From contig NZ_CP081149.1 of assembly GCF_019665785.1 (NCBI RefSeq), forward strand, positions 1,364,001 through 1,428,000: a stretch of DNA of 64,000 nucleotides, in the 5' to 3' direction. This document shows positions 42,677-52,238 of this stretch, one piece after another; position 1 is the first letter of the stretch; each line of letters opens with the position of its first letter. The DNA comes from Deefgea piscis (GTDB taxonomy: Bacteria; Pseudomonadota; Gammaproteobacteria; Burkholderiales; Chitinibacteraceae). A program made the translations under genes and the position numbers. The notes under the pieces were generated by a model. It searched no databases, was not told the origin of the DNA, and worked only from the letters and a program-made list of their open reading frames with translations.

Positions 42677-42752
42677 GCTGCGCTCCAAAAAATCAAAAGC
42701 GCAGCATGCCTGAATTAAAACGATAATTGAGGTGGAACGGCTAAGCCCTTAC

Positions 42753-42919
42753 TTTCATCAGGATGGGTAGAGCTTAAAAATAGCTTGCCGGTGGCTTGGG
42801 TTCTGCATTTTAAAGATCAACGCGGCTTGGCACGCTTACAACAGAATCAAAAATAAAACACTCGTTTATATTTCTGCAATACAAGGCGAGGAGGATGGCG
42901 CTCTTTCTGGGAGAAAACC
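42753..42919 (+). other. Possible gene-end remnant beside the IS66 element
   Basis: A plus-strand frame ending with TAA near 42856 reads LPVAWVLHFKDQRGLARLQQ before the stop and looks protein-like for about 35 codons. It continues across the IS66 target site into LAWISSG on the left flank but then reaches the amidohydrolase terminator. It may be the tail of a decayed gene. No family is recognised. The 60 bp before phoD hold its ribosome binding region. Confidence 0.35.
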
Positions 42920-45187
42920 GTGGATCGCCGTCAATTTATTCGTCTTGCTGGCTTTATGACTGCCAGCGCTGCTAGCCCGCTGTTGCTCACTGCTTGTGGT
43001 GGTACTGACACCGCTTTAGGGCCAACGGAGAGCCCGAGCCCAAGTTCGAGTCCTAATCCTTTGCAGTATCAGTTTCCGCAAGGCGTTGCGGCTGGCGATC
43101 CGCGCAGCGACAGCATCGTATTATGGACTCGCGTTTTGCCGCGCAATGTCGACCCAATTGCCAGCCATGGTGCGGCAATGAATAGCACGATTCAGTTATT
43201 GGTGACTGAGGGCGATCCGGCAGGCTTAACCGGGAGCGAAGGGGTTTTGACTGGCAAAGTGGTTGCTAATGTGACTCTGGCGGCACTCTCTGAGTGGGAT
43301 CATAGTGTACGCCACAAATTAACTGGTCTAGCGGGCAATACCTACTATGGGTATCAGTTTATTGTGAATGGTTCGCGCTCGATGGTGGGGCGCTTTAAAA
43401 CCGCAGCGGCAGCCAATGCTGATTTAGCGCAATTGCAGTTTGCGTTTTTGTCTTGTCAGGATTGGAGCATTCATCACTGGGGTGGCTTTAGCCAATTGTT
43501 GACTGAGGATCTCGATTTTATCGTGCATCTTGGCGATTATATTTATGAAACGATTGGTGAAGACTTTCAAACTGGGCAGGTTGAAGCCCGGCATGGCGCT
43601 TTAAAACTGCCCGATGGTGCGTTTAAAGCGGGCAATTCCGGTGCGCGCTATGCGCTGACTTTGGCCGATTACCGCGCGCTCTATAAACAATACCGCAGCG
43701 ATGCACGTTTGCAGCAGGTGCATGCGCGGTTTGCGATGATTGCCATCTGGGATGATCATGAGTTTTCGGATGATTGCTGGGGCGACGCGACCACGTACGA
43801 CAATGGGACTTACGATCCACAGCGCGGCGGGGATAACAAGCATGAAACGACGCGTCGCCGCTCGGCCAATCAAGCATGGTATGAGTTTATGCCGGCAGAT
43901 ATTGTGTTTGACGCCAATGCCAGCAGTTTTCATACCGTGCGACTGTATCGCGATTTCCAATTTGGCCAGCTGATGCATTTGGTGATGACCGACGAGCGAC
44001 TCTACCGCGCCGATCATATCTTGCCCGAGGCGGCAGTAGGCAGCAGTATTGGCAGTCGTTACTTAGTGCCTAGCCAGCAATTAAGCGCGGTGGAAGCGCA
44101 AAAAATGGCCATCGGTAAAGCGCAGGGCGACGAGTTGGCGCTGGTGTCGATTTTGGGTAAAACCCAGCGCGAATGGTGGAAAAGCACGCTTAAAAATTCC
44201 AAAGCGCAGTGGAAAGTGTGGGGCAATGAAGTGTCTTTGCTCAAAATGCGCTTAGACGCCCGCAATTTACCGGGCGTACCGAGCGCTTTGCAGCAAGACT
44301 TGGTCCTTAACGCCGATCAGTGGGACGGATTTAATGCCGAGCGCAGCGATTTACTGCAATTTATTCGCCAAAATCAAATCAAAAATGTAGTGGCCATTAC
44401 TGGTGATATTCATAGTTTTTACGCCGGTGTGGCGCATGCTGACTACAGCGCTACGCCGCCCAATACGCCAGCATTGATCGATTTGGTGACGGCTGGAATG
44501 AGTAGCGATTCGTTCTACCATTATTTTGCCAGTGCCGTGCGTGACCCGGCTTTGGCGAGCGCGCAGGCTTTGGTGTTTAGTAGTGAAGCGGGGTCCGAGC
44601 AGATTGCGATTCAAATGCTCAGCGTCGGTATCGCACAGCAAGCTGGGGTGAGCGATTTAAGTAATAGCAGCCAAGTGAGCGCCGCTGTAACGGGGGCAAT
44701 TAACGCCAAAATCGTGCCAGCACAAGCCTTTGTCGCCACTGCCGGCCTAAGCCGTAGTGAGGTCAATACCTTTAATGATTTGCTTGGCGGGCAACTTGGG
44801 CAAACCATTGCCGCGCTGATTGCTAATTTGGCGGCGACTAAAAAATCCATCGCCGCGCAAACGCTGGCGGGTTTTATTGCGCAAAATATCGCGCAAAAAG
44901 TCGGCGGCGGCATCACTGCGGCGCAGATCCCCGCCAGCCAAGTCACACCGTTTCTAAATCCATTTGCCAACCCAGCAACGGGTGCTGCGCCGGTGAATAA
45001 TCCATGGATTCGTTACGCCGATACCGATGCACAAGGCTACGCGCTGGTGAAACTAACCCCGACGCAATTGCAATGCACCTTCCGAAAAATCAATCCCTTG
45101 CAAAACGGCCAAGTCCCTAGCCCGGTGATTATGAAAGACACGCAATTGTCGATTCAATCGGGAGTGCTTGAGGTGAAAGTCAATTAA
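42920..45187 (+). CDS. phoD: PhoD-type alkaline phosphatase/phosphodiesterase
   Basis: The 755-residue protein starts with a twin-arginine signal (MDRRQFIRLAGFMTASAA) followed by a possible lipobox, LLTACGG. The N-terminal PhoD domain contains YQFPQGVAAGDPRSDSIVLW. The calcium/iron active site shows LSCQDW (metal Cys), VHLGDYIYE (Asp), IWDDHEFSDD and AITGDIHSFYAG. PhoD enzymes release phosphate from phosphomono- and diesters outside the cytoplasm and are normally induced by phosphate starvation. About 130 residues near the C terminus (SAAVTGAINAKIVPAQAFVA onward) are Ala-rich and not typical; they may be an inserted segment. No clear Pho box was seen upstream. Confidence 0.92.
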   Translation: MDRRQFIRLAGFMTASAASPLLLTACGGTDTALGPTESPSPSSSPNPLQYQFPQGVAAGDPRSDSIVLWTRVLPRNVDPIASHGAAMNSTIQLLVTEGDPAGLTGSEGVLTGKVVANVTLAALSEWDHSVRHKLTGLAGNTYYGYQFIVNGSRSMVGRFKTAAAANADLAQLQFAFLSCQDWSIHHWGGFSQLLTEDLDFIVHLGDYIYETIGEDFQTGQVEARHGALKLPDGAFKAGNSGARYALTLADYRALYKQYRSDARLQQVHARFAMIAIWDDHEFSDDCWGDATTYDNGTYDPQRGGDNKHETTRRRSANQAWYEFMPADIVFDANASSFHTVRLYRDFQFGQLMHLVMTDERLYRADHILPEAAVGSSIGSRYLVPSQQLSAVEAQKMAIGKAQGDELALVSILGKTQREWWKSTLKNSKAQWKVWGNEVSLLKMRLDARNLPGVPSALQQDLVLNADQWDGFNAERSDLLQFIRQNQIKNVVAITGDIHSFYAGVAHADYSATPPNTPALIDLVTAGMSSDSFYHYFASAVRDPALASAQALVFSSEAGSEQIAIQMLSVGIAQQAGVSDLSNSSQVSAAVTGAINAKIVPAQAFVATAGLSRSEVNTFNDLLGGQLGQTIAALIANLAATKKSIAAQTLAGFIAQNIAQKVGGGITAAQIPASQVTPFLNPFANPATGAAPVNNPWIRYADTDAQGYALVKLTPTQLQCTFRKINPLQNGQVPSPVIMKDTQLSIQSGVLEVKVN

Positions 45188-45517
45188 TCGCTGGGACGCA
45201 ACTTGTTCAGTGGATTGAGTTGCGGCATGAGGATCAAACGTTGGTTATGCCGCACTGATCAAAACCTTTTTGACGCAGAGACGCAGAGACGCAGAGAAAA
45301 ACCAAGTCAGATCAAACCCTAAACGCAATAAAACCTTTTGACGCAGAGACGCAGAGGCACGGAGAAAGGCCAAATCAGAATGGAGCAAACACGATGATTT
45401 AAACCGTGTTTTGCTGATGTTTTTGCTTGGTTTCCTCTGCGTCTCTGTGTCTCTGCGTTGGATTTTTTTCTACGCCTCAGCGTTGGATTTGATGTCTGAG
45501 GCTAATGCAAATCGCGT
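45188..45517. repeat. Hairpin and GACGCAGAGA repeat cluster after phoD
   Basis: Arms TGCGGCAT/ATGCCGCA (about 45220-45254) may end phoD transcription. Then GACGCAGAGACGCAGAGACG stands at 45272, a second copy at 45340-45357, and an inverted copy CTCTGCGTCTCTGTGTCTCT at 45435. These could pair into a long hairpin and belong to the same dispersed repeat as 19920-19984. No gene is seen in this stretch. Confidence 0.7.
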
Positions 45518-46204
45518 TTATTTACACCATTGTTTTTCGCAAGGAATGCCGTCGTTATTGCCGTCCATTTTGACATTGGGGCAGTTTTTGATGAAATACG
45601 TCGCTTCTGCGCAAGAGCTCATTTGTGAGCAGTGTTGTCGGCCGTCACAGCGGTAATTGCTGACGATGGCAGGCGGGTTGCTGGTGGCCGTTTTGCTGGG
45701 TGCCGCTTGGTTGGTGGCTGAGTTCACTACGGCTGGGCGGCTGGTTTTACCACTGGCGCGCCATTGCCATGGCGCTTCAGCTGCAGGATCGATCCACAAA
45801 CCATATTTAGCCGCCTTGGCTTGTTTCTCGGCTGCGCGGTATTTTTCATCGCTACCGTATTGGGTATAAAACCAAGCCATGCCGCGTTTGATTTGCTCCA
45901 AATTGACATCCATCCCACCAACAAAAACTTTACCGACGCTGCGACCATATTGATCTTGGGTGTCGACTTGCACGGTGACGTCTTTTCGATAAATTAAATC
46001 GGATAAAGATTGTTTGGATTTTTCGCCAAAAGCTTGGTCTCGTTCGGGGGCGTCGATTTGCCATAGGCGGATTTTGACTGGCTTTCTATCAGTAGTGAGT
46101 AACGTAGCGGTGTCGCCATCGTTAATGCCAATAATATGGCCGCTGAGTGTTTCGGCGTGCGCCGAGCTTATGAACAAAAAAAACAGAAAAAAACGCAGCA
46201 TCAT
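45518..46204 (-). CDS. Secreted SNase-type nuclease with Excalibur domain
   Basis: The 228-residue protein has a signal peptide (LRFFLFFLFISSAHA) and a staphylococcal-nuclease-type domain with INDGDTATLL, RLWQIDAPERDQ (active-site Arg/Asp region) and QIKRGMAWFYTQYG. A flexible Ser/Thr/Asn linker leads to a C-terminal Excalibur domain with the calcium-type loop MDGNNDGIPCEKQWC and paired cysteines. Such enzymes cut DNA or RNA outside the cell or in the periplasm. They may supply nutrients or clear DNA. It is a single-gene unit convergent with the repeat cluster behind phoD. Confidence 0.9.
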   Translation of the reverse strand: MMLRFFLFFLFISSAHAETLSGHIIGINDGDTATLLTTDRKPVKIRLWQIDAPERDQAFGEKSKQSLSDLIYRKDVTVQVDTQDQYGRSVGKVFVGGMDVNLEQIKRGMAWFYTQYGSDEKYRAAEKQAKAAKYGLWIDPAAEAPWQWRASGKTSRPAVVNSATNQAAPSKTATSNPPAIVSNYRCDGRQHCSQMSSCAEATYFIKNCPNVKMDGNNDGIPCEKQWCK

Positions 46205-46491
46205 GGGGCCTTAGGCAGGATGAATCGAATGGGTTTTAGGCTAGGCTGGTTGTTTTTTTAACCAGCTAAATTGCGAGGGATTGTACAGATAGTTGAAAGT
46301 TTTTGAATTAAATACTTTCAGGATCTTGATCAATAGCGCTGTATGAAACTGATGATTAAAAATAATGCCAACGCGCCATTCATCGACTACGCTTTATTTG
46401 CTGCGGCGCAGCAATGTTTTTTGCAATAGCGTGATTATCGTAATGCAAAAGATAAAACCGGTTTGCTGATTATTGGATAAAGGAGCGATTG
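46205..46491. other. Intergenic region between nuclease and patatin genes
   Basis: Divergent promoters are expected here. An AAAGGAG at 46479-46485 precedes the patatin gene. A possible short frame around 46340-46430 has no ribosome binding site and is not called. Nothing else is recognised. Confidence 0.4.
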
Positions 46492-47637
46492 ATGGCTGTG
46501 GCAGAAAAAAAATCATCTCAAAAACCGCGAATTGCCTTGGTGCTACAAGGCGGTGGCGCCTTAGGGGCTTATCATATTGGCGCGTATCAAGCGTTGCACG
46601 AAGCTGGCTTAGAGCCGGATTTTTTTGCGGGTATTTCAATCGGGGCGATTAATGCTTGCATCTTAGCGGGCAATACCCCTGAGCATCGTTTAAGCCAGCT
46701 TGATGCCTTGTGGTCAGATATTTCGCGCAAAAATATGAGCGGTGAATATCTGCAGGGCGATTGGCGGCGGATGTATAACAAATTGAGCTTTATGGAAGCG
46801 GTCACCATGGGGCAGCCCAATTTTTGGCAGCCACGCTTTCCTAGCCCTTTGCTATTGAATGATATGCCGCCCGAGACCGCCAGTTTTTGCGATACCGCGC
46901 CAATGCGGGCGACATTGCAGCGTTTGGCTAATTTTGATTTGATCAATCATCAAGGCGCGCAATTGGTGTTGGGCGCCACCAAGGTCACCACCGGCGACTT
47001 GGTTTTTTTTGATAATCATCGGCAAACCATCGGCCCAGAGCATGTTTTAGCCAGCGGCTCATTACCACCGGGATTCCCAGCGACTGAGGTCGATGGTGAG
47101 CTGTATTGGGATGGCGGCTGTGTATCCAATACGCCATTGGATGCGATTTTTGAAAGTGAGCTCGACGGCGACACCTTGGTGTTTATGATTGATTTATGGG
47201 ATGCACACGGGCCAGCGCCGCGCAATATGGACAGTGTGGCGTGGCGACAAAAACAGATTCAATACGCCAGCCGTACTCGGCAGCATATTGATTCCTTGGC
47301 CAAGCGACATAATCATCGCCGTGCGATGCATCATGTCTCGCAAGGCGCTAATGTCGATATCAGCGCGGTGAGCGATGATTTGAATCTAAGCGCGCATAAT
47401 GGCAACGCCCACTTTGATATTGTGCACTTGGTGTATCAACCTAGCGGTGAGCAGATTGCCGATTCAGATGCAGAATTCTCTCGACCGTCTATATTAGAGC
47501 GGCGCAATGCTGGTTATGCCGATATGAAACATGCCTTGGCTAAGTCGCCTTGGACGCAGCAGGTGAAACCGGCGCATTTGGGTACTGCCGTACACACGAT
47601 ACGCGGCGAAGACATTCATACGCTGTGCCCAGTTTGA
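46492..47637 (+). CDS. Patatin-like phospholipase with DUF3734
   Basis: Patatin-type enzymes are serine/aspartate lipid acyl hydrolases. The 381-residue product has the oxyanion motif LQGGGALGAYHIGAY, the nucleophile elbow GISIG and the catalytic Asp in WDGGCVSNTP. The C-terminal part (DVSAVSDDLNLS-like through EFSRPSILERRNAGYADM) resembles the DUF3734 domain often joined to bacterial patatins. There is no signal peptide, so it is probably cytoplasmic or secreted by another route. The ATG at 46492 has a good AAAGGAG; the TTG just before it is not needed. A terminator follows directly. Confidence 0.9.
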   Translation: MAVAEKKSSQKPRIALVLQGGGALGAYHIGAYQALHEAGLEPDFFAGISIGAINACILAGNTPEHRLSQLDALWSDISRKNMSGEYLQGDWRRMYNKLSFMEAVTMGQPNFWQPRFPSPLLLNDMPPETASFCDTAPMRATLQRLANFDLINHQGAQLVLGATKVTTGDLVFFDNHRQTIGPEHVLASGSLPPGFPATEVDGELYWDGGCVSNTPLDAIFESELDGDTLVFMIDLWDAHGPAPRNMDSVAWRQKQIQYASRTRQHIDSLAKRHNHRRAMHHVSQGANVDISAVSDDLNLSAHNGNAHFDIVHLVYQPSGEQIADSDAEFSRPSILERRNAGYADMKHALAKSPWTQQVKPAHLGTAVHTIRGEDIHTLCPV

Positions 47638-47656
47638 GTGGGCAGGTAGGATAAAA

Positions 47657-47688
47657 AACGGCGCTGCAAATCAGCGCCGTTTTTTTTA
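47657..47688. terminator. Bidirectional terminator between patatin gene and pilE
   Basis: The stem AACGGCGCTG/CAGCGCCGTT with loop CAAAT has A- and T-runs on both sides. The pilE stop codon lies inside the T-run at 47686, so one structure serves both convergent genes. Confidence 0.92.
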
Positions 47689-48108
47689 CCAGCAAGCGGC
47701 TGCGCCGCCGCTACCGCTAGCGGTTTTACCACCTTGTGAATCGATACTGAGCGCGCCGCATTGCGTGTCTTGGCTCAATTGCGTGCCAAGCGGGGTGGCG
47801 GTAACGGTGTAGCTGCGTGCGCTGGCAATATTAGTCGTAAATTGATAGCGCGTTGCCATGCCACTCTCCGTTTGGCAAGCCAGCGTTGGGGACGCGCCGG
47901 TGTAATTCATATGCGTGGTGTAATAGCGCTCCATCAATTGCGCTTGCTCAGAAAGACACGCTTTGGCCGCCGCACGATGGCTGCGCACTACGTATTGCGT
48001 GTACGAGGGGTAGGCGATGGCGGCCAAAATACCAATAATGGCCACCACAATCATCATTTCAATCAACGTAAAACCATGCGCAGCGCGGCGCGGGGATGGG
48101 ATTTTCAA
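47686..48108 (-). CDS. pilE: PilE-type minor pilin
   Basis: The 140-residue prepilin has a short basic leader and the prepilin-peptidase site [20 protein letters not shown], with Gly before the cut and Glu5 after it. The C-terminal domain has a cysteine pair ([13 protein letters not shown]). It matches minor pilins of the PilE/ComP-like kind that stand after pilY1 in Pseudomonas and Neisseriales. The product is small and the last of a six-gene operon, 2 bp after pilY1. It is probably a tip component and not the main pilin subunit, whose gene is not in this window. Confidence 0.9.
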   Translation of the reverse strand: MKIPSPRRAAHGFTLIEMMIVVAIIGILAAIAYPSYTQYVVRSHRAAAKACLSEQAQLMERYYTTHMNYTGASPTLACQTESGMATRYQFTTNIASARSYTVTATPLGTQLSQDTQCGALSIDSQGGKTASGSGGAAACW

Positions 48109-48109
48109 C

Positions 48110-51100
48110 TTAAACTCCTAAAATTTCACGCCAAGAGGTGCGAACGATGCGGCCTAATTTGCCTTGGGTTTTAATGTGTGAAGTGCCGGCGTTTTCCAAG
48201 CTGGAAATCATACCGTCACCCACAAAAATGGGCGCATTGGGGCTGCTATCAAAGCCAACACCGCTGGCATACGCGCCGTCAATCTGATCTTTTTCGTCGA
48301 CTTTGCCATCGCCATTGAGATCAAAAAAGCCTTGATCTAAACTCGCGCCGCTAAATGGATCGATGGCCATGGTGTAGCCGCGACCTTCGGGTAAGCAAGG
48401 ATCGCTCCCGTCCGGAATCCGGCTGGTGCCGATTAAGCTATTGCCGCGAATTTGATTCGGCAGCAACATTCGCTCGCCCTCAATGGCAACGCCCGAGCCT
48501 TTAAAATCAATCACCCAGCCCGATTTGCCTTGCATATCATTAGGGCTTGGTGTGGACATCACGCGAATCGAGCCATTGGTGGTCGCGCCGTCCTTGAGGA
48601 TTCTTCGCACCATCAAGTTACTGCGATCCACGGCTTGATTGCTGTCGATAATCCCATACCAACTTTGCACGTCTTTATTGCTTAAGTCGTTGCTATTTAA
48701 AAACCGGCCAGTGCCAAAAAACACCCAGCGTACTTTGGTTTTCGGGTTCACGACGGCAATCGGCGCGGCGCTAATCGCTTGGGCGCCGGAGCTACTGGTG
48801 GCGCTAAACAGCTTGATGGCCGTGGGGTTGTTTTTTGTCAGATTAAACTTCCACAGATTGCCACGTTGATCGCCTGCGTAGGCGGTGTCATGAATTCCAT
48901 CGCTATTGGTATCCCACACATCGGCGGCAGACAGGCCGTTATTGCCTGCAATGCCGGTGTCGACAAATTTGGCATCACCGCTCTCGATATCAATCATCAT
49001 CAATTGGGCTTTGTCGCCCGTACTATTAAGGCCGTTGCCCATGATGGCGCTCCAACTGCCTTTGGCCAATTGCGCAATCACTGGTTTACCCAGTACTTGG
49101 CCGATGCTTGGTGCACGTTGCGGATTGTTTTCCCACATTGGCAACATATTGTTGGGGTCGGTCACGTCTAGCGCAAAAGTCGCCCGCCCGCCTCGGCCTA
49201 GGCTGGCGACTAAGATGGTTTTCCAGCGACTACCGACATACACATCGGCCACGGTGATTTCACCGTCGACAAAGTATTGGTGGCTGTAATCGGGTGAGGC
49301 CGTGTTGGCCAGCTGCTGATTGAGTACCGCATTGGGAATAAAAGCAAACACTTCAACACCGGTTTTGGCGTTAAACCCATGCAACATGCCGTCGTTACCG
49401 CCGACATACACCATCGGCGTGCGATTGGCTTTATCTTTGGCAAATTGCGCGTAGCTGGCGTCTTTGGCATAAAGCCGAGGATTAGGACTGCCGACATACA
49501 CTGGCGCTGAATTCACAATGTCACCGAGTGCACTACTGCGTGCCCGAAAAGCGCCACTCGGTACTTCTTTGCTGCGATCCCCGCGTAAGTAGTTAACGAT
49601 ATCCGTCGTGAATATACTTGTATCTAAACCGCTGGCGCCAGATTTGAATTCTGTCTTGCCTGAGGCCGCTTGTGGGGTTTGATTAAAATAAATTTTACGA
49701 TCCGCTGGCTTAGGTAGCGCAGCAACGGCGCTCCATAAGGGCGTAGTTTCTGGTTTTTGCGTGGTTTGATTGATGGCATAGGCGCTTAAATCACCACTCC
49801 AGCTGGAGCTAGAAAACGTGGTTTGAAACACCGCTACGCCGGGCTCAATTTTATTACTCGACGAAGTGAGTGCAGCGGCCGAACTGGTTCTCTCCGCGCT
49901 GATACTGGCAAAGGCTTTGGTCAGGCCCGAGACCATATTTTGCGCGTCACTGGCGACAAAGAAATTATCTGGACGCTTGTCGCCAGTCGATAAAATGTCT
50001 TTGGTGGTGTACCACAGCGCATCGGCAATACTGGTGGTTTGACTATCGTAGGGCTTAAAGTCGTTCGGGACTTTAAAACCGCCGTATTTACTCGCCAACC
50101 AATATTGATTACTGCTGCGGTTAGCCAAAATGCCGCCTTCACGTACATCGACCCAATACGTTGATAAGGTTTGCATGCCTTTAATGCGTTTGAGTAGCTC
50201 GCTACTGCTGGTGCTGCCTTCGGGCCGCATATCCACGGTGTGGGCGTCATACGCTAAACCGGCGATAAACGCTGAGTTGTCGCGACCAGTAAATTGCGCA
50301 TTAGCATTTATGTTAATGCCTTCTAATTGCGCGATTTTTTGCGTTGCGGTCACGACATTAATGGTTTTGTCATTACTCACTTCGCTGGGCATGGCAGGCT
50401 CACCGCTGCTATTGCTGCTACCTGGTAAGTTTTTGTCTCGGTGTGTATTGACGTCACCAATCCCTAAAATCACATTCTTTTGGCACCAGTATTTAATCGG
50501 ATCATCCCAGCGGGTAATCACCGGAAAGCCATCAGCTTGCTCATATTTCTGATTGCTATCGCCGGATAAAGTGGAATAACTCGCCACATTGCCGAGGTTT
50601 TTAAAGTAGCGGATTGCCGCGTAATACAGTTCGCTCACCGGGTCGAAACTTTTGTGCGCGCGTGTGGTCATCTGACCAAATTTATTCAGATAGTTAATCA
50701 CGCCACTGTCTTGAATGCCCGCATTGGTATCTGCCGCATCGGCTGAATCTGGATTGCGGTATAAAATCCCGGTGCTCGGGTCCCATTCGCGCGAACTATT
50801 AGCGACCAAACGATTGCTGCTGGGGTCGAGTTTATATTCACCAACGAATTTATTTTTGGCGCGCATCACGCCGCCATCTCTCAGCGCGTTACTGTCATTG
50901 AGATAGCCAAAAATACTGTATTGCAAATTACTTGAATATTGCTGGATCAAGCCTTCTGGCTTCCAATTGCTGCCATATTGCGCGCAGTTTTTTTCGGGGA
51001 AGGCCGAATCACAAACTTTAACGCGCACCGAGGCTTCAAATACCTGATCTTTTTTTGCATTGCTGATTGAATCAGGATAAGACCGCACGCTGGCTGGCTT

Positions 51101-51679
51101 GTTGACATCGCCAGTGCCGGTGAAATACATCTTATTGCCCAAGCCTGCGACGCGGATGGTGAGATTACCCCAGCTAAACGGCGTAGTGCCGGCGACGTTG
51201 CTGGTGCGATCACCATAACTGCCGCCACGATCATGCCGGGCTTTTTCTAGCCACGTCTCGCCTGCCGTGTCACGAACGCGATAACCGCCAGTCAGTGCCG
51301 AACGAAATGGATCGATGGTTTGTGTGACCGCCCAATTCATAAAATTACCACTCCAATTGCCTGAGCAACTGCGTGTGGTGGTTTTGCTGACGGGCTTGAA
51401 ATGGCGATCGGCTTCATTGCTGGCATTCACGTAGTCGTAGCATTTATTGGCGTCAAAATAGCCGGTGTATTCGTTGGCCGATGAATAAGCACCGACATTG
51501 GCCTGACTAAGAATGGTCGGAAACTCAACCGAAGGGACTAAGGCCAAACTACCCGGGACAAAACCACCGACATACAAAGGGGCAGGGGCAATCTCAATTG
51601 CCGCCCAAGCGGACGGCGTTAGTGATGCAACAGCGATCGCGACCAAGTAGGTGATCGATTTGATCTGATATTTAAACAT
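48110..51679 (-). CDS. pilY1: PilY1/PilC pilus-tip adhesin
   Basis: PilY1 sits at the tip of type IV pili with the minor pilins and controls extension, adhesion and surface sensing. The ATG at 51679 gives 1189 residues with a signal peptide ([17 protein letters not shown]). The N-terminal half is variable. The C-terminal Neisseria_PilC-type beta-propeller includes [19 protein letters not shown] and [15 protein letters not shown] calcium-loop motif, [20 protein letters not shown], and a second calcium-type loop, [12 protein letters not shown], lie near the end. The open frame runs 39 codons further upstream into pilX but without a signal sequence. It belongs to the fimT-pilVWXY1E operon. Confidence 0.94.
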   Translation of the reverse strand: MFKYQIKSITYLVAIAVASLTPSAWAAIEIAPAPLYVGGFVPGSLALVPSVEFPTILSQANVGAYSSANEYTGYFDANKCYDYVNASNEADRHFKPVSKTTTRSCSGNWSGNFMNWAVTQTIDPFRSALTGGYRVRDTAGETWLEKARHDRGGSYGDRTSNVAGTTPFSWGNLTIRVAGLGNKMYFTGTGDVNKPASVRSYPDSISNAKKDQVFEASVRVKVCDSAFPEKNCAQYGSNWKPEGLIQQYSSNLQYSIFGYLNDSNALRDGGVMRAKNKFVGEYKLDPSSNRLVANSSREWDPSTGILYRNPDSADAADTNAGIQDSGVINYLNKFGQMTTRAHKSFDPVSELYYAAIRYFKNLGNVASYSTLSGDSNQKYEQADGFPVITRWDDPIKYWCQKNVILGIGDVNTHRDKNLPGSSNSSGEPAMPSEVSNDKTINVVTATQKIAQLEGININANAQFTGRDNSAFIAGLAYDAHTVDMRPEGSTSSSELLKRIKGMQTLSTYWVDVREGGILANRSSNQYWLASKYGGFKVPNDFKPYDSQTTSIADALWYTTKDILSTGDKRPDNFFVASDAQNMVSGLTKAFASISAERTSSAAALTSSSNKIEPGVAVFQTTFSSSSWSGDLSAYAINQTTQKPETTPLWSAVAALPKPADRKIYFNQTPQAASGKTEFKSGASGLDTSIFTTDIVNYLRGDRSKEVPSGAFRARSSALGDIVNSAPVYVGSPNPRLYAKDASYAQFAKDKANRTPMVYVGGNDGMLHGFNAKTGVEVFAFIPNAVLNQQLANTASPDYSHQYFVDGEITVADVYVGSRWKTILVASLGRGGRATFALDVTDPNNMLPMWENNPQRAPSIGQVLGKPVIAQLAKGSWSAIMGNGLNSTGDKAQLMMIDIESGDAKFVDTGIAGNNGLSAADVWDTNSDGIHDTAYAGDQRGNLWKFNLTKNNPTAIKLFSATSSSGAQAISAAPIAVVNPKTKVRWVFFGTGRFLNSNDLSNKDVQSWYGIIDSNQAVDRSNLMVRRILKDGATTNGSIRVMSTPSPNDMQGKSGWVIDFKGSGVAIEGERMLLPNQIRGNSLIGTSRIPDGSDPCLPEGRGYTMAIDPFSGASLDQGFFDLNGDGKVDEKDQIDGAYASGVGFDSSPNAPIFVGDGMISSLENAGTSHIKTQGKLGRIVRTSWREILGV

Positions 51680-51683
51680 GGTG

Positions 51684-52238
51684 CTACCTATCGACTTTGA
51701 CGGTGGTTTGTAGGCGAACTGCGGCACGGCCAGTGGCTGTGTCGGGCGCATGGCTGCGCGCGGTAATGCGGTAAGTGCGTGAAACAATCCCGCCACTACC
51801 GCCGTATTGATTGGCTAAGGCGCTGCCAGAAATCCCTGATTCATCATCGCTATTGGTTTCGGACATCAACTGAATAAAATACTGCGGCTTGCCTTCAAGC
51901 AGGGCGGTGTTGACTAAAAAAGCCGCGTCGATATCAGTCCAGCCGCTGGGGGCATCATCGGGCGGAGAAATCGGGCATAACGTTGGCGCAAGGCAGCTTT
52001 GCCCATTGAGCGCGGTGATATCGGGGTTGCTTTCAATCTTGGCTTCGGCGGCGCGTAGTGCTGATTCAGTGGCTTGTAAAGCCATAGACTGATCATAATT
52101 ATTGCCGCTGATTTTTTCTTGCATTAGCACATTGCGAATTCCCGATACGCCGAGCAAGGTCGCGATCAATAGCAAAACCAGCGCCATGATTAAAATGAGT
52201 CCCGCTTGTGCAGGGCGGTAAGGCGCTGCGCGCATCAT
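51684..52238 (-). CDS. pilX: PilX minor pilin assembly protein
   Basis: The 184-residue product begins MMRAAPYRPAQAGLILIMAL, with the hydrophobic helix VLLLIATLLGVSGIRNVLMQ. This non-canonical prepilin-like N terminus, lacking Glu5, is typical of PilX. The EKISGNNYDQSMALQATESA block is well conserved in PilX proteins. The ATG overlaps the pilW stop (ATGATG with TGA). The earlier part of the open frame (to 52376) lies inside pilW and is rejected. It acts with PilV, PilW, PilE and PilY1 in priming pilus assembly. Confidence 0.9.
   Translation of the reverse strand: MMRAAPYRPAQAGLILIMALVLLLIATLLGVSGIRNVLMQEKISGNNYDQSMALQATESALRAAEAKIESNPDITALNGQSCLAPTLCPISPPDDAPSGWTDIDAAFLVNTALLEGKPQYFIQLMSETNSDDESGISGSALANQYGGSGGIVSRTYRITARSHAPDTATGRAAVRLQTTVKVDR

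Larger units (their letters stand above)
40287..42752. mobile_element. Complete IS66-family insertion sequence
   Basis: The ends GTAAGCGCTCAGCCGCTCC (from 40287) and its inverted partner ending at 42752 agree in about 19 of 22 positions. The element is flanked by a perfect 8-bp direct repeat TTTCATCA at 40279-40286 and 42753-42760, the target-duplication length expected for IS66. It contains tnpA, tnpB and tnpC on the minus strand, all open. The clean duplication suggests a fairly recent insertion. Confidence 0.95.
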
